Origin: a bacterium
Lineage (GTDB): Bacteria; Actinomycetota; Acidimicrobiia; Acidimicrobiales; UBA8592
Reading direction: 5' to 3'
NCBI GenBank assembly: GCA_002713605.1
Contig: PATL01000029.1
Location: 1 to 5,781, forward strand
DNA length: 5,781 nucleotides
Position 1 is the stretch's first letter. Every line of letters begins with the position of its first letter. The notes under the pieces were generated by a model. It did no database searches. It saw nothing but the letters and a program-made list of their open reading frames with translations, and was not told the DNA's origin. Made by a program: the position numbers and the translations under genes. Positions 1 to 5,380 of the stretch are shown piece after piece.

Positions 1-158
1 CTGACAGAGTTGTGTTCGGATCTGATTGGCCTCATATCGAAGGAATGCCTGCGCCATTAGATTACGTTATGGAATTAAAAGAGTTCTCAATGGAGGACCA
101 AAAGAAAATTTTGCTAGATAACGTTGCTGAGTTAAACGAGCCGAAACCGCTTCGTTAA
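1..158 (+). CDS. Amidohydrolase family protein (amidohydrolase_2 type), C-terminal end only
   Basis: This is the last 51 residues of a gene that begins before the window; the reading frame starts at base 3 and ends in TAA at 156-158. Near the visible start is FGSDWPH, which in amidohydrolase_2 (COG2159, metal-dependent TIM-barrel hydrolases and decarboxylases) is the last barrel strand with its conserved catalytic or metal-binding Asp. It is followed by a PLDYV segment and the family's usual ending, a helix with Lys-Lys-Ile, then DN and an ExxP-like tail. The family hydrolyses or decarboxylates small carboxylic and cyclic compounds in the cytosol. The substrate cannot be told from this fragment. 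The stop overlaps the convergent SDR stop by four bases. The family call is fairly sure because the motif and the following pattern match; the specific function is unknown. Confidence 0.8.
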   Translation, partial: DRVVFGSDWPHIEGMPAPLDYVMELKEFSMEDQKKILLDNVAELNEPKPLR

Positions 159-180
159 CGCCCTCCGCTAACGGTTATAA
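140..180. other. Imperfect hairpin spanning the overlapping amidohydrolase and SDR stop codons
   Basis: The palindrome CGTTAACG (153-160) contains both stop codons. It can pair, with one mismatch, with CGCTAACG (166-173) across a 5-base loop. An alternative outer pairing joins AACCG (145-149) to CGGTT (172-176). No T-run follows on either strand, so this is not a standard intrinsic terminator. It could slow or end transcription from both sides in a place with no spacer, but it may be chance. Confidence 0.25.
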
Positions 181-913
181 CCTCTCCGGTCATCCATGAT
201 GAAGCCTCTGAGCATAAGAAAAGTACTGCTCCAGCTATATCTTTAGGTGTGCCTAACCGTTGTAAAGGAACCCCTGTATCTTTTGCATATTGTGGCAAAT
301 CTTCAGGTTGCATTTTCATGACTTTGAAGAAAATATCTGTTGGAACAGCGCCCGAGGCTACTGCATTGCATCTTATATCTGGACCTAGTTCGTGAGCCAA
401 ACTGGCGGTCAGGACATTCACTCCTGCTTTTGCCGCCGCATAATGAGAATTATTAGGAACAGCACCCCATGAAGAACGTGAAGAAATATTTATGATTGAG
501 CCGCTTTGCATGTTTCTAGCAGCTACCTGGCAACCTATGAAAACGGATGTCAGGGTTAACGCTATTGTCTCATCCCAATCTGAACGCGAAAGATCTTTAA
601 GGGAAGACCGACCTGTGCTTCCTCCAACATTGTTAACCCAGATATCAATAGCCCCAAATTCTGAAATAGCCGAATCCGCAAGCGATACTACCTGATCATC
701 GATCGTCACATCACATATGGTAGAGAACGCAGTTCCTCCATTATCAGTGATCTCGCGGGCAACTTCCTTTACGTCCTCTTTGGTGCGGGAACAAAGCACA
801 ACTTTTGCTCCAGCTTCAGAAAGCAACTTCGCTATCCCTTTGCCTATTCCTTTCCCGCTTCCTGTGATTACGGCGACTTTGCCGGAGAGGTCAAAGAGGT
901 TCTCTGCGTTCAT
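155..913 (-). CDS. SDR family oxidoreductase, probably NADP(H)-dependent
   Basis: A complete 252-residue classical short-chain dehydrogenase/reductase, the usual length for the family, expected to be a cytosolic tetramer. The Rossmann cofactor motif TGSGKGIG lies at 17-24, the Asp-Val that contacts adenine at 68-69, and NNVG at 94-97. The catalytic Ser is at 145 and the YxxxK pair is Tyr158/Lys162. The C-terminal MTGEVITVSGG ending is typical. A basic residue in the glycine motif (Lys21) and Arg43 after strand 2 suggest NADP rather than NAD. The fourth catalytic residue, normally Asn in the helix-4 NLT motif, appears to be Thr120. The ATG at 913 gives the standard N-terminus. No Shine-Dalgarno sequence precedes it, but a TAATAT box sits six bases upstream. 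The gene follows the VOC-like gene by 42 bp. It could be a FabG-like or a catabolic alcohol/ketone dehydrogenase; the substrate cannot be assigned. Confidence 0.93.
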   Translation of the reverse strand: MNAENLFDLSGKVAVITGSGKGIGKGIAKLLSEAGAKVVLCSRTKEDVKEVAREITDNGGTAFSTICDVTIDDQVVSLADSAISEFGAIDIWVNNVGGSTGRSSLKDLSRSDWDETIALTLTSVFIGCQVAARNMQSGSIINISSRSSWGAVPNNSHYAAAKAGVNVLTASLAHELGPDIRCNAVASGAVPTDIFFKVMKMQPEDLPQYAKDTGVPLQRLGTPKDIAGAVLFLCSEASSWMTGEVITVSGGR

Positions 914-955
914 TTCAGTATATTAATCTAAACTTGTGTCCATTCCACGATGCAT
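914..955 (-). promoter_or_regulatory. Possible leaderless promoter of the SDR gene
   Basis: On the minus strand TAATAT (bases 925-920) lies exactly six bases before the SDR ATG. That is where a -10 box would sit if transcription began at the start codon. No Shine-Dalgarno sequence is present, which agrees with a leaderless message, a common arrangement in Actinomycetota. The -35 region is poor (GTGGAA at 948-943, three of six consensus bases). The gene may instead, or also, be read through from the VOC-like gene upstream. Confidence 0.35.
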
Positions 956-1603
956 TTAATTGTCGTTTATATGAGGGGACATAATCGCTATTGCTACCCC
1001 TATAGATAAGTCACGTGTTTTTACTGTCGTTATCTTCCGCCCAGGTTGAATAGCATCTTTCAATGGAGTGCAGAGGTCTCCAAGGTGGCGCACGGTTTCG
1101 TTAATATCTGATGAAACTAGTGCTAGCCCCCAAAATAGTGGTTTGCCAGCTTTTGGTGCCTGATGTGGTCCGACTAATTCGAGAATGACGTCACCTAACC
1201 AAAAAAACGACTGGCGAGTTTGATTCGGAGAACTCCCAAATGTTCGAATTCCACTAAGCGTTACTCCTGCTTTAACGAGCGCCTTTGTCGTTCTGTCGGG
1301 ATTGGGTGTTGTAACTACCAAATGGTCTATTCGTTCTATTCGGTTGTGATGAAAAGATGCTTCAAAATTTTTACTAGAAAGAGCCGTTGGATTGAAATTA
1401 AGTGAGTCCACATTCTTCTTGATTCCCTCAACGTGAACAGAGGTGATGCCTTTAACCTCATCAATTTCTTCAAAGCATAATTTTGTGTTTCCTACGATGA
1501 TTGTTTGAATTGAATTCTCTGTAACAATTTCAAAACCAATTCTCTCCCAAGACAATGCATCGTCGGTTAGGTTGATTTCTATAAGTTGGCATCCAGATAC
1601 CAC
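956..1603 (-). CDS. VOC superfamily (glyoxalase-like) protein with reduced metal-ligand set
   Basis: A 215-residue protein. The clear part is residues 90-210. RIDHLVVTTPNPDRTT (91-106) is the first strand of a VOC (vicinal oxygen chelate) module with His94, and VILELVGP (139-146) carries Glu142. The second module starts at FWGLALVSSDINET (157-170) and ends in IAIMSP (205-210). In metal-dependent VOC enzymes such as glyoxalase I the second module supplies another His/Gln and Glu. Here those places show Trp/Gly and Ile/Met, so metal binding is incomplete or absent. Residues 5-60 (QLIEINL, SWERIGF, IIVGNTKL) look like a further worn half-module. The GTG start at 1603 is chosen because an in-frame TAA lies directly before it and the QLIEI segment begins at once. 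There is no good ribosome site. Family members can be isomerases, dioxygenases or binding proteins; the function is unknown. The SDR gene lies 42 bp downstream on the same strand. Confidence 0.8.
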   Translation of the reverse strand: MVSGCQLIEINLTDDALSWERIGFEIVTENSIQTIIVGNTKLCFEEIDEVKGITSVHVEGIKKNVDSLNFNPTALSSKNFEASFHHNRIERIDHLVVTTPNPDRTTKALVKAGVTLSGIRTFGSSPNQTRQSFFWLGDVILELVGPHQAPKAGKPLFWGLALVSSDINETVRHLGDLCTPLKDAIQPGRKITTVKTRDLSIGVAIAIMSPHINDN

Positions 1604-1804
1604 TTAATCAAAGTAGCAGTAATGTAGCCATAGCGGATTTCAACTTATCATCCACCAAATCACAAACACGAGTTGGGAGACTATTAGTAATGAGGGCACT
1701 AAGGGCAAACTTTACTTTAACTCTGTCAGCTACAGTGTCGAGTAAGTGAGAAAAGAAGACAAAGTTCGCGTTTCTCAGAGAAGATTTGAGGAAGCCTAAG
1801 GTCA
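1604..1804. other. Divergent spacer between the VOC-like gene and the small membrane-protein/thiamine kinase pair
   Basis: About 200 bp that must hold the start signals for both the leftward VOC-like gene and the rightward pair. I cannot point to a convincing -35/-10 pair on either strand; TACAGT at 1731-1736 is a possible plus-strand -10 without a good -35. An open minus-strand frame of 65 codons runs through it (TTG at 1805 to TGA at 1608-1610) and stops four bases before the VOC GTG. It has no recognisable family, no Shine-Dalgarno sequence and a rare start codon, so I do not call it a gene. Confidence 0.4.
1788..1794 (+). promoter_or_regulatory. Likely ribosome binding site for the small membrane protein
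   Basis: GAGGAAG, purine-rich and partly complementary to the 16S rRNA 3' end, lies ten bases before the ATG at 1805. A second weaker AAGG sits three bases before the start, which is too close. This supports the plus-strand start at 1805 over the opposing minus-strand frame that begins at the same base pair. Confidence 0.4.
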
Positions 1805-2011
1805 ATGGTCATCTCTAACTCCAAGCCTTCAAATTTGGGTTGTTTCGTCTATCCACTTTCTGGATTAGGAGGTTTTATAACATTTCTAATGTTATTTGCT
1901 GCTATCGGTTTCTCTGCAACTTACTCATTTATATTTTCTGTTATGGGAAGTGCTGTAGGGATTTTCATAGCCTGGCTGTTTATGAGGTCTGGTAAAGTTG
2001 ATTTCAGTTAG
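1805..2011 (+). CDS. Small two-helix membrane protein, function unknown
   Basis: A 68-residue protein that I do not recognise. After a short polar N-terminus (residues 1-14) come two hydrophobic stretches, about 16-38 (with GLGGFITFLMLF) and 40-60 (with VMGSAVGIFIAWLF). A short positive tail RSGK follows, so a hairpin in the cytoplasmic membrane is expected. Both helices are rich in Gly, Ala and small residues, which favours tight helix packing. The gene ends 18 bp before thiamine pyrophosphokinase on the same strand, so the two are probably one transcript. No signal-peptidase site, lipobox or cytoplasmic domain is visible. It could be a small accessory subunit or an unrelated passenger; a thiamine role is only suggested by position. 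It is accepted as a gene because of the hydrophobic pattern, the upstream purine-rich site and the tight spacing. Confidence 0.6.
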   Translation: MVISNSKPSNLGCFVYPLSGLGGFITFLMLFAAIGFSATYSFIFSVMGSAVGIFIAWLFMRSGKVDFS

Positions 2012-2029
2012 GACTAGGCGGATATAAAG

Positions 2030-2683
2030 ATGTCGGATAACACTGGAAAGCGCAACGCATTAATAATTAATGGCGGACCCTCTCCTGATAAACGAGTGCT
2101 AGATTATTTCCCAGAATTTGATGCAGTTCTTGCGGTTGATTCAGGGTTTGACAACGCCATGTCCCTTGGCATAACGCCCGATGTTGTTATAGGAGACCTA
2201 GATTCAATATCGGCTAGAGGTCTGGAGTTAGCAGAAAAACAGTCAATTGAATTAATTACTTTCCCAGAAGATAAAGATAAATCTGACTTAGAGCTAGCGA
2301 TATCATATGCTAGTAAATCTTTTGCATCAGTTACGATTGTGGATTCCGGCGGTGGACGGGTAGATCATCTCTGGGGAGTGTTTTCAGCTATGGCCTCCGA
2401 TATTGCTTTGAATATCTCATGTGAAGCTTTTGTCGGTTCTTCCTTTGTTAAAGTTGTCAGGAACAATCACATAGTAAAGCCGTTAGCCAGTGAATTGGTT
2501 TCAATATTTCCATTCGGTGGACTAGCAGAAGGTGTCTCCTTGTCAGGGTTTCGATGGAACCTAAATCATGAAACTTTAAATACTGGCTCAACTCGAGGCT
2601 TAAGTAACGAAATTGTGGAAAGCCTTGGAGATATTTCCGTTCAAAACGGAGTCTTGCTAGTAATTCAATCAGGCCTTTACTAA
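2030..2683 (+). CDS. Thiamine pyrophosphokinase (thiamine diphosphokinase, EC 2.7.6.2)
   Basis: This enzyme transfers pyrophosphate from ATP to thiamine to make thiamine diphosphate (ThDP), the cofactor of pyruvate dehydrogenase, transketolase and others. The route uses salvaged or imported thiamine rather than the ThiL step. The 217 residues match the family's usual length. The catalytic N-domain shows AVDSGFD (35-41, usually ADGGA), LGITPD (46-51), IGDLDS (54-59) and PEDKDKSDLELA (79-90, the KDxTD motif with Ser for Thr). GGGRVDH is at 107-113. The small C-terminal beta domain has the expected LSGFRWNL (171-178), GLSNE (190-194) and a closing GVLLVI (207-212). The ATG at 2030 follows a weak AGGCGG site. 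The gene is 18 bp behind the small membrane-protein gene, and its TAA overlaps the convergent ATPase gene's stop by four bases. No thiamine riboswitch is evident upstream. Identity is secure; the Bacillus name thiN could be applied, but I leave the symbol open. Confidence 0.93.
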   Translation: MSDNTGKRNALIINGGPSPDKRVLDYFPEFDAVLAVDSGFDNAMSLGITPDVVIGDLDSISARGLELAEKQSIELITFPEDKDKSDLELAISYASKSFASVTIVDSGGGRVDHLWGVFSAMASDIALNISCEAFVGSSFVKVVRNNHIVKPLASELVSIFPFGGLAEGVSLSGFRWNLNHETLNTGSTRGLSNEIVESLGDISVQNGVLLVIQSGLY

Positions 2684-3474
2684 CCAAGTGTTGATTGTGC
2701 ACTCCATCGGCCGTTAAACTCTCTAATCTCTAAATCAATTCCGAAACATTTAGAGAGGTTCTCTGGGTTTAACTTTTCACTAATTGGTCCTGATTCCATA
2801 GTTGAGCCCTCTTTCAGAAATAATACATGGCTGAAGCCCTTAGGGATTTCCTCAACATGGTGGGTAACCATAACCACTGGTGGAGATAAGTTCTCAGAAA
2901 CTAAAGTGGATAATGATTTCATCAATTCCTCGCGACTCGGTAGGTCCAGCCCAGATGCAGGTTCATCAAGTAATAAGAGTTTAGGGTCACTCATTAAGCT
3001 TCTAGCCAAAAGTGCTCTTTGCTTTTCCCCTGTGGATAGAGTTCCAAATCTCTGCTTAGCAAGATGATTGATACCGAGTATTTCCATGTGAGTATGGGCT
3101 TTCAATTTATCTTGATTCGAATAGGTATGCCACCAAGGTTCAAGGGCCCCGTACTTGGCGGTCATGACTACATCTTCCGTTTTTAAATCTGGGCGAAGTA
3201 ATTGCGAGATACCGTGACCGGTAAATCCTACTAGGTGTCTAATCTTTCGAATATCGGAAGTGCCGAGAGTGTTTTTGAGAAGAGTTACAGATCCAGAGCT
3301 GGGATGTTCAAACATTGACGCTACTTTGAGAAGTGAGGTTTTGCCAGATCCATTTGATCCTAGAATCACCCAGTTTTGATTTGAAAGGACTTGGAAATTC
3401 AGATCTCTTAAAAGATGTTCTCCATTTCGGATAAGGTTAACCTCTGACAATTTCAGAATAGTTTCAGGAACCAC
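2680..3474 (-). CDS. ABC transporter ATP-binding protein, COG1119 (YlmA/ModF-like) type
   Basis: A 264-residue single-domain ATPase with no membrane segment. Walker A GSNGSGKT lies at 39-46, the signature is LSTGE (146-150, usually LSGGE), Walker B is LLLLDEP (166-172) with catalytic Glu171, and the switch His is His205. The THHVEEIP segment (204-211) and the EPWW motif after the Q-loop (112-115) mark the COG1119 group, annotated from homology as molybdenum-type ATPases although most members are uncharacterised. The Q-loop region reads VGFTGHGIS (82-90), with no Gln at the usual place. The start is a GTG inside the end of the upstream exporter gene (11-nt overlap), so the two are co-transcribed and probably translationally coupled. 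No permease or binding protein is in view, so it may serve a distant permease or work without one. The molybdate label should not be trusted here. Confidence 0.88.
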   Translation of the reverse strand: MVPETILKLSEVNLIRNGEHLLRDLNFQVLSNQNWVILGSNGSGKTSLLKVASMFEHPSSGSVTLLKNTLGTSDIRKIRHLVGFTGHGISQLLRPDLKTEDVVMTAKYGALEPWWHTYSNQDKLKAHTHMEILGINHLAKQRFGTLSTGEKQRALLARSLMSDPKLLLLDEPASGLDLPSREELMKSLSTLVSENLSPPVVMVTHHVEEIPKGFSHVLFLKEGSTMESGPISEKLNPENLSKCFGIDLEIREFNGRWSAQSTLG

Positions 3475-5380
3475 TAGATCGCACCGTTCCTTGCCACTGG
3501 TTATGCATTGCAGAGTATGCTCCGCCTGTATTTATGAGTTCTTTGTGGCTGCCACTCTCGACAATACTTCCATTCCTCACAACAAGGATTCTGTCTGCTC
3601 TCATTACAGTCGCCAATCTGTGCGCAACGATAATAGCGGACCTGCCGTCAAGAATCGCATCTAACGCTCGCTCCACTTGACTCTCTGATTGTAAGTCAAG
3701 ATTAGAAGTGGCCTCATCGAGTACTAAAACTCTAGGTTTAGATAAAAAAGCTCGAGCTATCGCAATTAATTGACGTTCTCCGTCGCTTAGTGATGCACCG
3801 CGCTCGTGGATGACAGTATTAATTCCTTCAGGAAGGGAATGAACCATTGTCATAAGTCCTGAGGCCTCAAGTGCTTCAATGACTTCACTATCTGAAACTT
3901 CTGGCCTTGAGAAGCCGACATTATCTCTTATGGAACCAGCAAATAGGAACGGTTCTTGAGGAACGACACCTATCTGTCGCCGAAGTGAACTAAGTTGCAC
4001 CTCCCTAATATCTATCCCGTCGATTAAGACTCTTCCATTAGAGGGGTCGTAGAATCGAGTAGTTAATTTGGCTATAGTAGACTTCCCACCTCCTGTAGGT
4101 CCAACAATGGCGATTGTTTCCCCCGCTTCGATCTTTAGATTGATATGTTTAAGGACTGGTGTCGAGTCGTTGTAGGAAAAATTAACATTCTCAAACACAA
4201 TTTCACCCCGTATCTCATGCATTGGTTTAGCAGACGGATATTCAGCAACAGACGGTGTTGTCCCTAGCAAGTCTCGAAGTTTTGAGACTGCTGCCTGACC
4301 TTGCTGATACCCATTGTACAGCTGAGTCAATGTCTGAATCGGAGTAAAAAAAGCACCCAAATATAGTAAGAAAGCCGTCAGTTCTCCTATCTCAAGTTCC
4401 CCGTTCAGTACCATACGGCCACCCACAATGAGAACTAACGCTCTCCCGAGGATTGCTATGGCTTCAGTTCCAGGTGTGTATACAGATGCGGCTTGCACAG
4501 CTTCTAAGTTTGCGTCTTTGTGTTCACCAACGATATTTGTGTGTTTAACGACATTATACTTTCGTCGGTTATGTGCTGTGATGATACGTATTCCAGCCAA
4601 GCTCTCTTGGAGATCTGATAAGACTTCGCTTATTTTATCGCGGACAATCTTATAGGCTTTTGACGATTTTCTCCGAAACCATTCGCTTAAAATAATTGTT
4701 ATCGGAACCACTGCTAACAAAGTAATTAAAGCAAGTTTAAAATTTAGGAATAATAAGATCACCGTTATCACGATTACTGTTAAACCCTGTACAGCAAAAT
4801 TCACTAAACCTTCTTGGAAAAGCTGGGACAAGGCTTCGATATCGCTCGTCATTCTAGTCATGAGCACGCCAGCCTTTTCATTTGTATAGAAATCCAGTGA
4901 TTGTCTCTGGAGGTGACTGAAAACTTTGATACGCAAATTTTTCATTAGCTGTTCACCCAAAGACCCCGTATACCGAATTCTGTACCAAGCACTAAGTGAA
5001 TGGAGCAGTATGCTGCCGAGATAGGTTAAGGAAACTGTGATAAGTATTCCCTTGTTGCCAGCAACAACTCCTTCATCAATACCGAATTTTGTTAATAAAG
5101 GTCCTGCTTGAAGCAAAATGCTTTCACCGATAACTAATATCATCGCAAAGAATAATTTCCACTTATGATCCCCGAGAAAGCTGCGGAGTGTAAAAGGGAC
5201 CTCCGGAATGGTGAAATGTTTAAAGTCCACTGGCGGCAAATCATGAACCGGCTCCTGCTTAAGAACTCGCTTCACTTCATCTTGCAAGTGTCCTGGGACT
5301 CCAGCATGTGGAAGTCCTGCGTCCCGCGATGAGGTAACAGAATTAGCTCCTCCAAACCCGATGGGCGCTCCGAAACCCAT
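3464..5380 (-). CDS. Heterodimeric ABC exporter, second subunit (MdlB/TM288-like, consensus ATP site)
   Basis: A complete 638-residue type I exporter half-transporter. A cytosolic Gly/Ala-rich extension (1-60, with GFGAPIGFGG at the start) precedes six predicted membrane helices near 75-97, 112-132, 191-211, 213-232, 303-320 and 332-350. The nucleotide-binding domain follows from about 390: Walker A GPTGGGKST (427-435), Q-loop Gln475, signature LSDGERQ (531-537), Walker B VLVLDE (551-556) with catalytic Glu556, and switch His587. The signature is altered (Asp533 for Gly, Glu535 for Gln) while Walker B and His are intact. This is the pattern of the consensus-site partner in heterodimers such as TM287/TM288. 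Such pairs export lipids, peptides or drugs across the inner membrane; the cargo is unknown here. Its ATG shares one base with the upstream subunit's TGA (TGATG), implying coupled translation. A weak GAGAAG lies eight bases before the start. It overlaps the downstream ATPase gene by 11 nt. Confidence 0.94.
   Translation of the reverse strand: MGFGAPIGFGGANSVTSSRDAGLPHAGVPGHLQDEVKRVLKQEPVHDLPPVDFKHFTIPEVPFTLRSFLGDHKWKLFFAMILVIGESILLQAGPLLTKFGIDEGVVAGNKGILITVSLTYLGSILLHSLSAWYRIRYTGSLGEQLMKNLRIKVFSHLQRQSLDFYTNEKAGVLMTRMTSDIEALSQLFQEGLVNFAVQGLTVIVITVILLFLNFKLALITLLAVVPITIILSEWFRRKSSKAYKIVRDKISEVLSDLQESLAGIRIITAHNRRKYNVVKHTNIVGEHKDANLEAVQAASVYTPGTEAIAILGRALVLIVGGRMVLNGELEIGELTAFLLYLGAFFTPIQTLTQLYNGYQQGQAAVSKLRDLLGTTPSVAEYPSAKPMHEIRGEIVFENVNFSYNDSTPVLKHINLKIEAGETIAIVGPTGGGKSTIAKLTTRFYDPSNGRVLIDGIDIREVQLSSLRRQIGVVPQEPFLFAGSIRDNVGFSRPEVSDSEVIEALEASGLMTMVHSLPEGINTVIHERGASLSDGERQLIAIARAFLSKPRVLVLDEATSNLDLQSESQVERALDAILDGRSAIIVAHRLATVMRADRILVVRNGSIVESGSHKELINTGGAYSAMHNQWQGTVRSSGS

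Noticed and set aside
492..926. Plus-strand frames opposite the SDR gene
   Set aside because: They lie fully opposite a gene with all SDR motifs and encode no recognisable domain.
1220..1405. Plus-strand frame opposite the VOC-like gene
   Set aside because: Antisense to a conserved-looking VOC module, with Cys/Arg-rich sequence typical of a shadow frame.
1608..1805. Minus-strand 65-codon frame as an independent gene
   Set aside because: TTG start, no ribosome site, no recognisable family, and it begins at the same base pair as the better-supported plus-strand gene. Kept only as a low-interest finding.
2012..2029. Thiamine riboswitch before the kinase gene
   Set aside because: The gap is only 18 bases, and I see no TPP-aptamer core (CUGAGA or ACCUGAUC-like segments) in the 1604-1804 spacer.
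2664..2698. CAATCA ... TGATTG inverted repeat at the kinase/ATPase junction as a terminator
   Set aside because: The stem is only six pairs with a loop of about 20 bases and no T-run on either side; most likely chance.
2457..2702. Minus-strand frame opposite the end of thiamine pyrophosphokinase
   Set aside because: Antisense to the conserved C-terminal domain of the kinase and overlapping the true ATPase stop; no domain seen.
4428..4655. Plus-strand frame opposite the exporter membrane domain
   Set aside because: Shadow of the second exporter subunit; Cys-rich and without a recognisable family.
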